Origin: Thiorhodococcus minor
GTDB lineage: Bacteria; Pseudomonadota; Gammaproteobacteria; Chromatiales; Chromatiaceae
Length of the DNA: 64,000 bases
Reading direction: 5' to 3'
NCBI RefSeq assembly: GCF_010820565.1
Contig: NZ_JAAIJQ010000011.1
Span: 29,359-93,358 of the forward strand
Positions within the stretch are counted from its first letter, which is position 1, and the number at the start of each line of letters is the position of its first letter. This document shows, one piece after another, positions 43,517 through 52,896 of the stretch. The translations under genes were made by a program, and so were the position numbers. The notes below the pieces were generated by a model. That model saw nothing but the letters and a program-made list of their open reading frames with translations, made no database searches and had not been told where the DNA came from.

Positions 43517-44704
43517 ATGATCAAACCCGTGGGCTCCGACGTCCTCAAGCCTTTGTTTGTCTACGATGCGGATCAGCATCACGCGCTCCTGCGTGAGGCG
43601 GAGACGCTGCCGCAGGTCCTGATCGGCTCTCAGGCCGCGGGCAACGCGGTGATGATGGGGGGCGGCTACTTCAGTCCCTTGCCCGGCTTCATGAATCTCG
43701 CCGACGCACTCAGTGTCGCCGAGACCATGCGTATGACGAACGGTCGGTTCTTTCCCGTTCCGGTGCTTTGCTTGCTGGAGGATGTCAACGCCATTGGCGA
43801 CGCGAAGCGCATCGCGCTGCGCGACCCGAACATGGACGGGCATCCTGTCCTGGCGATCATGGACGTCGAGGCCATCGAAGAGGTCTCGGACGAGCAGATG
43901 GCGACCATGACGGAGAAGGTTTACCGCACGCTGGATAGGGAGCACCCTGGTGTCGCGACCTTCAATGGTCAGGGGCGCTTCGCGGTCTCCGGCCCGATTC
44001 GAGTGCTCAGCTTCTCTTACTTCCAGGCCGATTTTCCCGATACCTTCCGGACGGCGGTGGAGATTCGCAACGAGATCGCCGAGCGCGGCTGGAAGCGGGT
44101 GGTGGCCTTCCAGACCCGCAACCCGATGCACCTGGCGCACGAAGAGTTGTGTCACATGGCGATGGAGCGGCTCGACTGCGATGGCTTGGTCATCCACATG
44201 CTGCTCGGCAAGCTCAAGCCGGGCGACATCCCGGCGCCAGTGCGCGATGCGGCCATCCGCAAGATGGTGGAGCTGTACTTCCCGCCGAACAGCGCCATGG
44301 TGACCGGATACGGCTTCGACATGCTCTATGCCGGGCCGCGCGAGGCCGTGCTCCATGCCTATTTCCGCCAGAACATAGGGGCGACCCATTTCATCATCGG
44401 GCGCGACCACGCCGGTGTTGGGGATTACTACGGCGCCTTCGATGCGCAGGCGATCTTCGACGAAGAGGTGCCGGAGGGCGCCCTCGACATCGAGATCTTC
44501 AAGGCCGACCACACGGCCTACTCCAAGAAGCTCAACCGGGTCGTGATGATGTGTGAGGCGCCGGACCACACCAAAGAAGACTTCGTGCTGCTATCCGGCA
44601 CCAAGGTGCGCGAGATGCTGGGCAACGGCATTGCTCCGCCGCCCGAGTTCTCGCGGCCTGAGGTCGCGCAGATCCTCATGGACTACTATCAGTCATCGAA
44701 ATAA
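43517..44704 (+). CDS. sat: Sulfate adenylyltransferase (ATP sulfurylase), homo-oligomeric type
   Basis: A 395-residue Sat-type ATP sulfurylase. It carries QTRNPMHLAHEELCHMAM (the HxxH nucleotide motif), IIGRDHAGVGDYYG and LSGTKVREML, and it has no APS kinase domain. In purple sulfur bacteria this enzyme runs in reverse, producing ATP and sulfate from APS and pyrophosphate in the last step of sulfur oxidation. The gene is alone here; the APS reductase genes (aprMBA) that often neighbour it are not in the window. An intrinsic terminator follows. Confidence 0.96.
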   Translation: MIKPVGSDVLKPLFVYDADQHHALLREAETLPQVLIGSQAAGNAVMMGGGYFSPLPGFMNLADALSVAETMRMTNGRFFPVPVLCLLEDVNAIGDAKRIALRDPNMDGHPVLAIMDVEAIEEVSDEQMATMTEKVYRTLDREHPGVATFNGQGRFAVSGPIRVLSFSYFQADFPDTFRTAVEIRNEIAERGWKRVVAFQTRNPMHLAHEELCHMAMERLDCDGLVIHMLLGKLKPGDIPAPVRDAAIRKMVELYFPPNSAMVTGYGFDMLYAGPREAVLHAYFRQNIGATHFIIGRDHAGVGDYYGAFDAQAIFDEEVPEGALDIEIFKADHTAYSKKLNRVVMMCEAPDHTKEDFVLLSGTKVREMLGNGIAPPPEFSRPEVAQILMDYYQSSK

Positions 44705-44728
44705 ATCGCTGATCTAGAAGCGCTAATA

Positions 44729-44761
44729 AGCCCGTCGCGACTCTGTTGCGGCGGGCTTTTT
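44729..44761 (+). terminator. Rho-independent terminator of sat
   Basis: The stem AGCCCGTCGC pairs with GCGGCGGGCT (one G-T mismatch) around a nine-base loop and is followed by TTTTT, 25 bases after the sat stop codon. The convergent pentapeptide gene ends ten bases further on. Confidence 0.9.
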
Positions 44762-44770
44762 CGTGTCGGG

Positions 44771-45625
44771 TCAACGGAGGTTCTTCTTGTACGACGGGAC
44801 CACTGCGTTGCGTGCCTTCGAGAAGTTGGCGAACTCCATGGTGACGCTGGCCAGCTCGACACCCGAGAAGTCGGCGTTTGCCACATCTGCTCGGTGTAGG
44901 ATGGCGCCGCCGAGGATGGCGTCCCTGAGGTCCGCGTCGGTCAGCTTGGCGTGCCTGAAGTTGGTGTCCTGCGCGGAGACGCTGCGCATCTTGGCGCCGC
45001 TCAAGTCAGCGCCTTCGAAGTTGGCGAGGTTGATGACCGTGAAGCCATCCGCGGTCGCGGAGGTGAGATCCGCTTCGTGCAGACTGGCGCGCACCAGGCT
45101 GGCGTCGTTCAGGTGGCAATCGCGCAGGTCGGCGTGACAGAGATTCGCTTCGCGCAGATTGGCCTTGATGAAGAGTGCCTTGGCGGCCGTGACGTGGCAG
45201 AGGTCGCTGCCATGGAAGTCGGTGCCGCGTAGGTCGGCGCTCCGCAAGTCGGCGCCCTTGAGCTTTGCATAGCGAACCTCGGCGCTGCGCAGATCCGCGC
45301 GAGCCAGCTTGGCGCCCTCCAGATTGGCCCCATTCAGCATGGCCGCCCGCGATGGGTGCGCAGCACCTAGCCGGGCGCGCGATAGGTTGGCGCCGGAGAG
45401 ATCCGCGTCCTTGAGATGGGCGCCGACCAGGATTGCGTCGACCAGAATTGCGCCTTCGAGGCAGGCACCGTTCAGGTCGCTTGAGGTCAGGTCGGCGCCG
45501 GTGAGGTTGGCGCCTCTGAGGTTGGCGCCGTTTAGGGTCATGTCTCTGAGATCCGCGCCCACGAGTGAATCGGCGTCGACGGTTTCCAGGATCTCGCCCG
45601 TCTCGCGATCTTTGATCTCTAACAT
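44771..45625 (-). CDS. Pentapeptide-repeat protein
   Basis: A 284-residue protein that consists almost entirely of tandem A(D/N)Lxx pentapeptides from ~25 to ~275 (GADLRDMTLNGANLRGANLT and onward), predicted to form a right-handed quadrilateral beta-helix. The first ~20 residues (MLEIKDRETGEILETVDADS) are a short cap and the last ~15 (NAVVPSYKKNLR) a basic tail. There is no signal peptide. Some such proteins mimic DNA and bind gyrase, but most have no known function; nothing here decides. Confidence 0.93.
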   Translation of the reverse strand: MLEIKDRETGEILETVDADSLVGADLRDMTLNGANLRGANLTGADLTSSDLNGACLEGAILVDAILVGAHLKDADLSGANLSRARLGAAHPSRAAMLNGANLEGAKLARADLRSAEVRYAKLKGADLRSADLRGTDFHGSDLCHVTAAKALFIKANLREANLCHADLRDCHLNDASLVRASLHEADLTSATADGFTVINLANFEGADLSGAKMRSVSAQDTNFRHAKLTDADLRDAILGGAILHRADVANADFSGVELASVTMEFANFSKARNAVVPSYKKNLR

Positions 45626-45853
45626 TGCGCGTGTCCTCTGGATGTTGGCCGTGGTTTTGTTATCGAAGCCGCGCTCCCGACTGTATCATTCGGTCGAGAC
45701 CGCATCTGCTCCGGAGGAGCGGCCCAGTTGCCTTCTACTACAAGCTTAGCTGGCGCCGATGAATTCGGGCCTTGGGCCAGGGCGTTGCCCTCTGGTGGGT
45801 GCGGGATTTTCTACAAGAGCGAACGACAAACAGCTACGCGGAGGAGTCGATTC

Positions 45854-47131
45854 ATGAAGCTTGAGACACTGGCCATTCACGCCGGATTCGCCCCGGATCC
45901 GACCACCAAGTCGGTTGCCACACCCATCTACCAGACTACCAGCTACGCCTTCGACGATACCCAGCACGGCGCGGATCTCTTCGACCTCAAGGTGCCTGGG
46001 AACATCTACACCCGGATCATGAATCCGACCAGCGACGTGCTCGAGCAGCGCGTCGCTGCAATGGAGGGAGGGGTTGGCGGTCTCGCGCTGGCGTCCGGGA
46101 TGGCCGCAGTGACCAACTCGATCTTCACCATCGCCAAGGCGGGCGACAATATCGTTGCAGTCTCCACGCTCTACGGAGGCAGCTACAACCTCTTTGCCCA
46201 CACCTTGCCGCGTCTGGGGATCGAAGTGCGCTTCGCGGCGCCGAATGATATCGAGGGCATGGCGGCGCAGATCGACGCGGACACCAAGGCGGTCTTCTGC
46301 GAGTCGATCGGCAATCCGGCGGGCAATGTGGCGGATATCGGGGCGATCGCCGACATGGCGCACGCGCACGGGGTGCCTGTCATCGTCGACAACACGGTTC
46401 CCAGCCCCTATCTCTGCCGGCCCTTCGAGCATGGCGGCGACATCGTGGTGCACGCCTTGACGAAATACATGGGCGGTCACGGCACCACCATCGGCGGGGT
46501 GCTCGTGGACTCGGGCAAGTTTCCCTGGGCCGAGCATGCCGAGCGATTCCCCATGCTCAACGAGCCCGATGTGTCGTATCACGGCGTCGTCTACACGGAG
46601 GCGCTCGGGCCGGCGGCCTACATCGCTCGGGCGCGCGTCGTGCCGCTGCGCAACATGGGCGCGGCGATCTCGCCCTTCAACAGCTTCTTGATCCTGCAGG
46701 GGATCGAGACCCTTCCGGTGCGCATGGACCGGCATTGCGAGAATGCCGTGGCAGTCGCCAATTTTCTCAAGGAGCATGCGAAGGTCGAGTGGGTCCGCTA
46801 TGCGGGACTGCCTGACAGCCCGGACTATCCGCTGGTGCAGAAGTACATGGACGGCGGCAAGGCGAGCTCCATCCTGTCGTTCGGGATCAAGGGCGGACGC
46901 GAGGCGGGGGCGCGCTTCATCGACGCGCTCAAGCTCGCCGTGCGTTTGGTCAACATCGGTGACGTCAAGACCCTGGCCTGCCACCCGGCGACGACGACCC
47001 ACCGCCAGTTGTCGCCCGAGGAGCTCCAGCGCGCCGGCGTGTCGGAAGACCTCATCCGGCTATCGATCGGTATCGAGCATATCGACGACATCCTCGAGGA
47101 CCTGGACCAAGCCCTCGCGGCGGCTGGCTAG
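45854..47131 (+). CDS. metY: O-acetylhomoserine aminocarboxypropyltransferase
   Basis: A 425-residue PLP enzyme of the Cys/Met metabolism family, matching O-acetylhomoserine sulfhydrylases, which make homocysteine directly from sulfide. The N-terminal text KLETLAIHAGF, the NIYTRIMNPTSDVLEQRVAA segment, the PLP lysine in VHALTKYMGGHGTTIGG and CHPATTTHRQL near the end are typical. ATG 45854 follows GGAGGAG. Direct sulfhydrylation suits a sulfide-rich organism. The leader (45626-45853) shows no riboswitch I can recognise. Confidence 0.94.
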   Translation: MKLETLAIHAGFAPDPTTKSVATPIYQTTSYAFDDTQHGADLFDLKVPGNIYTRIMNPTSDVLEQRVAAMEGGVGGLALASGMAAVTNSIFTIAKAGDNIVAVSTLYGGSYNLFAHTLPRLGIEVRFAAPNDIEGMAAQIDADTKAVFCESIGNPAGNVADIGAIADMAHAHGVPVIVDNTVPSPYLCRPFEHGGDIVVHALTKYMGGHGTTIGGVLVDSGKFPWAEHAERFPMLNEPDVSYHGVVYTEALGPAAYIARARVVPLRNMGAAISPFNSFLILQGIETLPVRMDRHCENAVAVANFLKEHAKVEWVRYAGLPDSPDYPLVQKYMDGGKASSILSFGIKGGREAGARFIDALKLAVRLVNIGDVKTLACHPATTTHRQLSPEELQRAGVSEDLIRLSIGIEHIDDILEDLDQALAAAG

Positions 47132-47226
47132 GTCGTCAGGCCAGGGCTTTGCGTCTTGATATCCCGGCTGCGAGCGCTGGCTTGCCCGCGCCCCGCGACT
47201 CGGCGGGGCCGTGAGCCTTTAGCGTG

Positions 47227-48138
47227 ATGCGTCGTTCCATCACGCTGTTTCCGCTCTTGGCGCTGCTCGGCGTGGGCGTCGCCCTTGCGATGCCGGAGTG
47301 GCTGGTCGGGCTGAAGCCAGCCATCGTGCCGCTGCTCGGGCTGGTGATGTTCGGGATGGGCATCACCCTGACATTCGCGGACTTCGTCAGCGTGACGCGG
47401 CGACCAGCCCTCATCCTGCTTGGCATGGCGCTGCAGTATGGCGTCATGCCGCTCGCGGGATGGCTGATCGGCCTGGGTCTCGGCTTGCCGCCGGAGTTGC
47501 TCGTCGGCTTGGTGCTGCTGGGCGCCAGTCCCGGCGGCACGGCCTCAAATGTCATTTGCTACCTGGCGCGTGGCGACGTCGCCCTATCGATCACGCTGAC
47601 GACGGCCTCCACCCTGGCGGCCGTCCTGCTGACGCCGGCGCTGACCTTGCTCTATGTTGGCGAGCGTGTCCCGGTTCCGGCGTTGGACATGCTGATCTCG
47701 ATCGCCAAGATCATCCTCGCGCCCGTTGCCTTGGGGCTTTTGGTGAATCGCTTTCTTGGCGCTCGGCTCGAGCGCGCGAAGCTGGTGTTTCCACTCGTCT
47801 CCATGGCGGCCATCGTCCTCATCATCGCCATCATCGTGGCACTGAACCATGGGAGCCTGATCGACCTGGGGCTGATGGTCTTGCTCGCCGTGGTCCTGCA
47901 CAACGGCATCGGCTTGCTGTCGGGCTATTGGGGCGCCAGGGCCTTGGGGCAGGACGCGCGTGCGGCCCGCACCTTGGCGATCGAGGTGGGCATGCAGAAC
48001 TCTGGGCTAGCCGTGGCGCTCGCCGTCAAATACTTCTCCGCTGCCTCCGCCTTGCCAGGGGCGCTCTTTTCGATTTGGCACAACCTCTCTGGGGCCGCGC
48101 TCGCGAGCTGGTGGTCGCGACGCTCGGCTGCCGACTAG
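47227..48138 (+). CDS. Bile acid:sodium symporter family transporter
   Basis: A 303-residue membrane protein with about ten hydrophobic helices. LVMFGMGITLTFADF, LLGASPGGTASNVICYLARGDVALS, and EVGMQNSGLAVALAVKYF are BASS-family signatures with the sodium-site region (SPGGTASN). Bacterial members move organic anions such as 2-keto acids; the substrate here is unknown. ATG 47227 or the adjacent GTG 47224 can be the start. Confidence 0.93.
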   Translation: MRRSITLFPLLALLGVGVALAMPEWLVGLKPAIVPLLGLVMFGMGITLTFADFVSVTRRPALILLGMALQYGVMPLAGWLIGLGLGLPPELLVGLVLLGASPGGTASNVICYLARGDVALSITLTTASTLAAVLLTPALTLLYVGERVPVPALDMLISIAKIILAPVALGLLVNRFLGARLERAKLVFPLVSMAAIVLIIAIIVALNHGSLIDLGLMVLLAVVLHNGIGLLSGYWGARALGQDARAARTLAIEVGMQNSGLAVALAVKYFSAASALPGALFSIWHNLSGAALASWWSRRSAAD

Positions 48139-48237
48139 GCTCGGGGTCCTCGCAAGGGGCCCGTCCGGGATCGAGGGTCGATTGCGGGCGGCTTGCCGCC
48201 ATCTGAGTAAGGGCGCCTCAGGGTCGAGAGCGCGGCG

Positions 48238-49410
48238 CTACAGCCGGTCGCTCAGATCACGGATGGAGAAGCCGCTCCACGGGCCGGAGACATCCTTGCT
48301 GAGACCGATGACCTTGAAGCGCTCGCCCATGGCGGCGGGCAGCAGCAGCTGCTTGACGCCTTGGGCGCCGTCGAGACTCGCTTCGGTGTCGGCTAGGATG
48401 TGATCGATTCCGCAGCCGATGAGAAAATTGGCTTGTGTCGTGAAGCCTTCCAGCTCGAGGCCGGCAGCCGCTCCGGCCTCGACCACGGCGGTGAAGTCGA
48501 CGTGCGCCGTGATGTCTTGAAGCCCCAGCCGGCTGTAGGGATCTTCATGGGCCTGGTGGCGGTAATGGCACATCAAGGTGCCCATGTGCCGGTCGGCCTG
48601 GTAATAGGCCGATCTCGGATAGCCGTAGTCGATGAGCAGTAGGAGACCGGCTGACAGCGCGTCCGCCAACGCCTTCATCCAGGGCGAGAGCCTCAGGTTG
48701 ATTTCGGAGGTGTAGCCGTGTGAGCAAGCCAGTCCCTCGGATTGCAGGACGGAAATCGCCTGCGTTAGCCCTGGAGATCGCGGTGGTGCTGCGACTTCGG
48801 AAAGGGTGCCGCCATCGTCGCTGACGAAGATCTCCAAGAGCTCGCCTGCCGCGCCGACCCGGAAGCGATGCACCGGCATGGCGTCGAGGACCTCGTTCGC
48901 GACCACCACACCGCGTAGCCTCTTGGGCAGCTCGGTGAGCCACTCGCAGCGCTCGGCGAGCTGGGGAAGCTCAGCGCTCAGGCGTGCGCGCTGCCGCTCC
49001 GCAAGGTCGGGACTGGGCTCGAGAATTCGATAGCGATCGGGTAGGGTGCCGGTCTGCTCGAGCTGGGTGAGGATCTGGGCGGCGAGGGCGCCGCTCCCGG
49101 CTCCGAGCTCGAAGATGTCGCCGCCGCCGAGCTCCCGCAGGACCTCCGCGCACTGGTTGCCGACGCAGCGGCCGAACAGCGGGGAGATCTCGGGGGCCGT
49201 TACGAAGTCACCCGCGGGTCCAAACTTCTGCGCCCCGGCCACATAGTAGCCGAGACCCGGGGCATAGAGCGCGAGCTCCATGAACCGATCGAAGGGGAGT
49301 AAGCCACCAGCTGCGGAGATCTCATGGCGCACCCGTTCGTTCAGGCGGGCGCCGACCTCGGCTTGGATGTCGGCTTCCGGCGATGCCGCAGTGGCGTCTT
49401 CGTCGCGCAT
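48238..49410 (-). CDS. SAM-dependent methyltransferase, MidA/NDUFAF7 family
   Basis: A 390-residue protein of COG1565 (DUF185). It has FDRFMELALYAPGLGYYVAG, FVTAPEISPLFGRCVGNQ, the SAM loop IFELGAGSGALAAQIL and VVVANEVLDAMPVHRF. The mitochondrial relative NDUFAF7 methylates a complex I subunit; bacterial targets are not settled. Downstream of metY and the symporter, it runs on the opposite strand. Confidence 0.93.
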   Translation of the reverse strand: MRDEDATAASPEADIQAEVGARLNERVRHEISAAGGLLPFDRFMELALYAPGLGYYVAGAQKFGPAGDFVTAPEISPLFGRCVGNQCAEVLRELGGGDIFELGAGSGALAAQILTQLEQTGTLPDRYRILEPSPDLAERQRARLSAELPQLAERCEWLTELPKRLRGVVVANEVLDAMPVHRFRVGAAGELLEIFVSDDGGTLSEVAAPPRSPGLTQAISVLQSEGLACSHGYTSEINLRLSPWMKALADALSAGLLLLIDYGYPRSAYYQADRHMGTLMCHYRHQAHEDPYSRLGLQDITAHVDFTAVVEAGAAAGLELEGFTTQANFLIGCGIDHILADTEASLDGAQGVKQLLLPAAMGERFKVIGLSKDVSGPWSGFSIRDLSDRL

Positions 49411-49568
49411 AAGAGACCTCAGGTGGACGACATGTGGTGGCAGGGCTGGCCTTCAGCTCTCGGTCGTTCGATGAGGGCCGCGGCGGTGGCGGCTCCGAGC
49501 CTGCGCCATGCCCTGCCAGACAGGCTCCCCGCTCCATGACAAGGGCCAAGACAGACGAGCTTTTATAG

Positions 49569-50060
49569 ATGACGGAAGACAAGAAGCCAATGATTCATCC
49601 CGGCGCCGCACACAGCTCACCCTACCCGGTGAGCCGCCTGGCGCCATCCTTCGATACGGGTGAGCTGGCCGCCGAGGTCGCCAAGGCGGAGTCCATGCTC
49701 AGCGCGCGGACCGGCGCCAAGCTGCGCGTGATCGCCGACCAGATTCGGCAGCTGCAGGAGGAGGCGCGCAAGGTGCTGACCGATGCGCGCGAGGAGCAGG
49801 CGCTGACCCATGCCGAATGCGCCTTCAAGCGCATCCCGGGAAGGACCTATCATCTCTATCGGCGTGCCAATGGGCGCGCCTTCTTCTCCATGCTCTCGCC
49901 GGAGGACTGGGGCGGGCGCAGTCCGCATGAGCTCTTGGGATCCTACCGCTTGGAGGTCGACTATTCGTGGACGCCGGCCGAGCGCGCAGGCCAGCCGGAC
50001 GATACGGGTGCCCTGGTCGACCAGCTCTTGCGGATCGGCGGGCTGTCCTCCGAGGATTGA
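49569..50060 (+). CDS. DUF2452 protein
   Basis: A 163-residue soluble protein. Its second half has FKRIPGRTYHLYRRANG, FFSMLSPEDWGG and LLGSYRLEVDYSWTPA, the pattern of DUF2452. A central coiled-coil stretch (LRVIADQIRQLQEEARKVLT) precedes it. Function is unknown for the family. It ends in front of an inverted repeat. Confidence 0.88.
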   Translation: MTEDKKPMIHPGAAHSSPYPVSRLAPSFDTGELAAEVAKAESMLSARTGAKLRVIADQIRQLQEEARKVLTDAREEQALTHAECAFKRIPGRTYHLYRRANGRAFFSMLSPEDWGGRSPHELLGSYRLEVDYSWTPAERAGQPDDTGALVDQLLRIGGLSSED

Positions 50061-50078
50061 GCCGCCGGAACGGCCGAA

Positions 50079-50136
50079 TCGCCCGCAAGCGGGCTCCTAC
50101 GCCAGCGGCGTCCCCGTAGGAGCCCGCTTGCGGCGA
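50079..50136. repeat. REP-like inverted repeat
   Basis: Two arms, TCGCCCGCAAGCGGGCTCCT and AGGAGCCCGCTTGCGGCGA, flank a 19-base spacer, ending near the DUF2452 stop. Each arm also contains a small hairpin (CCCGCAAGCGGG). It resembles the GTAGGAGC-type REP elements known in Pseudomonas and related bacteria. It lies between the convergent DUF2452 and folB genes. Confidence 0.8.
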
Positions 50137-50234
50137 TGCGCACTGCAGAAGGAGCCTCCTGCGCGAAGACACCGCCGCCACGCTGCGCCCGATGCAGGCG
50201 AGTCGCTGGCGCTGGCGTCGCCTTGGCATGCCCT

Positions 50235-50594
50235 TCAGTCGGGCTTCGTGCCGCGCTCGATCACGACCCCGACGTCGACGCCCTCGCCGACTGCGCCCGG
50301 CTTGTTGAGGCTGAGACGCACCCAGGGAACGCCGTGCTCATCGCGCAGGATGGCGGCGCATCGCTCCGCGAGGGTCTCGACCAGCTCGAACCTGTTGGCG
50401 GAGACCTCCTGGGTCAGGCGCTTGGTCACGGCATTATAGTCGAGTGCCTCCTCGATGCGATCCGTGGCTGCGGCCCGCGCGATGTCGCTGGCCATTTCGA
50501 TATCGAGAATGACCGGGCGACGAATCTTCTTCTCCCAATCGTGGATGCCGATGGTCGTCTCGATCATGAGACCGCGGATGTAGACGATGTCCAT
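50235..50594 (-). CDS. folB: Dihydroneopterin aldolase
   Basis: A 119-residue FolB, which splits dihydroneopterin in folate synthesis. The text MDIVYIRGLMIETTIGIHDWEKK, the catalytic Glu/Lys context and the end VRLSLNKPGAVGEGVDVGVVIER match the family. It is divergent from plsY, an arrangement common in gammaproteobacteria. Confidence 0.95.
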   Translation of the reverse strand: MDIVYIRGLMIETTIGIHDWEKKIRRPVILDIEMASDIARAAATDRIEEALDYNAVTKRLTQEVSANRFELVETLAERCAAILRDEHGVPWVRLSLNKPGAVGEGVDVGVVIERGTKPD

Positions 50595-50671
50595 GTTGAG
50601 CCCTCAGGGAGTCAAGCGATGTGCTCGGCCTATCTTGACCTGAAGCGGGTTCACGGGTCCAATTGCCGCCC

Positions 50672-51268
50672 ATGACTATAGCCATCCTCCTCATCATCGC
50701 CGCCTACCTGCTGGGCTCGGTCTCCAGCGCCATCATCGTGTGCCGACTCATGGGGCTACCGGATCCGCGCACCCAGGGGTCGAACAACCCGGGCGCCACC
50801 AACGTCATGCGCATCGGCGGCAAGAAGCCGGCCGCCATCACCTTGATCGGGGACAGCCTGAAGGGGCTGATTCCCATGTTGGTCGGACATGCGCTCGGCA
50901 TGGGGCCAGGCGTGCTGGCCGGTATCGGCCTTGCCGCCTTCATCGGGCACCTCTACCCGGTCTTCTTCGGCTTCCGTGGCGGCAAGGGCGTTGCGACCGC
51001 GCTGGGCGTGCAGTTGGGGCTCTACTGGCCCATCGGTCTCTGCGTCGCGGCCGTCTGGCTCTTCGTCGCCAAGGTGCTCAAGATCTCATCGCTGTCCGGC
51101 TTGATCTCCATGGCCTTGGCGCCTGGCTTCGTCTGGCTGTTCTGGCCCGAAAAGCCCCTTCTCGGGATGCAGCTCGTCATCACGGGCCTGCTCATCTGGC
51201 GCCATCGCAGCAACATTCGCAACCTGCTCGCTGGCACCGAGGATCGGATCGCGGCCAAGCCGGATTGA
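50672..51268 (+). CDS. plsY: Glycerol-3-phosphate acyltransferase PlsY
   Basis: A 198-residue inner-membrane enzyme that acylates glycerol-3-phosphate with acyl-phosphate. The PlsY motifs are present: LLGSVSSAIIVCRL, GSNNPGATNVMRIGGKKPA, FIGHLYPVFFGFRGGKGVAT and a late RHRSNIRNLLAGTE. ATG 50672 is preferred over TTG 50663. It is divergent from folB. Confidence 0.96.
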   Translation: MTIAILLIIAAYLLGSVSSAIIVCRLMGLPDPRTQGSNNPGATNVMRIGGKKPAAITLIGDSLKGLIPMLVGHALGMGPGVLAGIGLAAFIGHLYPVFFGFRGGKGVATALGVQLGLYWPIGLCVAAVWLFVAKVLKISSLSGLISMALAPGFVWLFWPEKPLLGMQLVITGLLIWRHRSNIRNLLAGTEDRIAAKPD

Positions 51269-51439
51269 GGGCGACCCGGGCGCCGGTCCATCGCGGCGCG
51301 CAGGAGTGGCGGCCGTCGCACAGTCGATCTGTCCTCAGGGTGCCCCTGATACCAGGGCTCGCCGCGGGATGTGCTCTATCGCCCTGGCATCCATTCACCG
51401 CTCGAGCGGCACCGGCTGCCCGGCGCCGCGAGGCGCGGC

Positions 51440-52594
51440 CTAGGTCGCTTGAGGCGGCGGTGGTGGCTGAGGCGTGGTGCGACGGGCCCTGAACAGAGCC
51501 GCCAGGATCGCGATCACGGCGCCGCCGAGCAGGATTGCGGCGAGGATGGGCCGGTAGAAGACCCAGGCGACGGCGATGGTGATCAGGCCCAGCGCCAGGG
51601 CGAGCAGGGCGGCGATGAAGCCGGTTCCCGCGCCGACGAGCGTACCGATGAAGGGCACCACGTCCGCCAAGACCTTCAGCGGTCCCAGCACCAGGGCGAA
51701 GCCCAGCCACATGAGCAGGACGCCGCCGAGGCGAGCCAGCCAGGTGAGGATGCGATTCGCCGTTTCCGCTTTGTCGAACATGGCGTCGGCATCGACCAAG
51801 CCGGGCTCCAGCAAGGCGATGCTCCCGCGCGCCATGGTAGCGGTCGTAATGGCGTCGCCGCGCTGACGACCGATGGCGCTCACATCCATCGGGTCGACGA
51901 CGGCGAAGGCGACGCGGATGTCCCCGATCTGAGGCGACGCGGGGCTGCCCCGATAGTAGCCGCCCGCATGGCTGCTGAAGCCTGCAGGGACTCGGTCGGA
52001 CATGGCGACATTCAAGGGCTCGAAGGCATCCATTTGCGAGACGAAGCGCGCCGCGAGCGCGAATGCGCCGAGGGTGACGCGAGCGGCCTGCGCAGTCTGC
52101 GACTCATAGGGCATCGACGCCGGATTCTCGTGCCCGCTGGGCTGGCGGAACCGCGAGGAATCGACCCAGGTGTCGGACCACCGCCGCTCGTAGCTGTAGG
52201 TCGTCTCCGTCGTCTCGCTTCCTCCGAGGTTCTTGGTCGTCTTGGAGCCCTGCTCCTCGGTCCATTGGTACATCTCGACCGAGCGTTTGAGCTTGATGGC
52301 GCGAGCGGACACTCCGAAGACGTCATCCGACAGCTGATCGCGCGTCGTCGCCAGGCCGCTCAGATGGACGAGCGCGCCCTCATTGGCCGGATCGATCGGA
52401 CTGGGCGTGATCGAGACGACGGCGTCCCGCCCGGCAGCCAAGGTCTTGGCGCGATCGATGGCGCGGCCCTCGTTCCACCATAAGAGCGGAAAGGAGACGG
52501 CGATCAGGACCAAGCCGAACAGAATGCCCTTGAAAGATCCGCCGATCCGGCTCGACCAAGATCTTGTCGTGGTCTCGGTGAAGGTGTCGGCCAT
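51440..52594 (-). CDS. TMEM43-family membrane protein
   Basis: A 384-residue protein with one N-terminal helix (FGLVLIAVSFPLLWWNEGRA), a large ~240-residue non-cytoplasmic region, and a cluster of three or four helices at the C-terminus ending in a Pro-rich tail. WWNEGRA and the TYSYERRWSD region are typical of TMEM43/LUMA (PF07787). The bacterial function is unknown. It is monocistronic with a ~300-base region upstream. Confidence 0.9.
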   Translation of the reverse strand: MADTFTETTTRSWSSRIGGSFKGILFGLVLIAVSFPLLWWNEGRAIDRAKTLAAGRDAVVSITPSPIDPANEGALVHLSGLATTRDQLSDDVFGVSARAIKLKRSVEMYQWTEEQGSKTTKNLGGSETTETTYSYERRWSDTWVDSSRFRQPSGHENPASMPYESQTAQAARVTLGAFALAARFVSQMDAFEPLNVAMSDRVPAGFSSHAGGYYRGSPASPQIGDIRVAFAVVDPMDVSAIGRQRGDAITTATMARGSIALLEPGLVDADAMFDKAETANRILTWLARLGGVLLMWLGFALVLGPLKVLADVVPFIGTLVGAGTGFIAALLALALGLITIAVAWVFYRPILAAILLGGAVIAILAALFRARRTTPQPPPPPQAT

Positions 52595-52896
52595 GTGAAT
52601 GCTCCTTGTCAGATAAGCAATTGGCTATAGTCCGGAGTCGATCGTGCCGTTGCGGCGCATCCCTTTGCAGGCTGTCGTCCAACATTCGGACGCGCTTGAG
52701 TCCGCGCGCCGCCCCGGCGGCGGGCGCTGAGCGGATGGGCATTGCCCGTGATTCGGCGATTGCCTAGACCTTCGGCCTCGAATGCCGAAAGATAATGCAG
52801 TCCCTGTGCGCTTTCCGCAAACCTGAGCCCTGAGCTCGGAGGCGCGCGCTCCAATGCGACAGGCACCAAAATGCGAGGGCTCTTGATGTTCGCTTC
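52595..52896. other. Divergent promoter region between the TMEM43 and kinase genes (300 bases)
   Basis: It separates two divergent genes and must hold their promoters. No coding frame is convincing, and no clear operator symmetry was found. Confidence 0.45.

Noticed and set aside
45626..45853. SAM- or SAH-sensing riboswitch in front of metY
   Set aside because: I could not match the conserved core of any known class; only generic GC-rich hairpins are visible.
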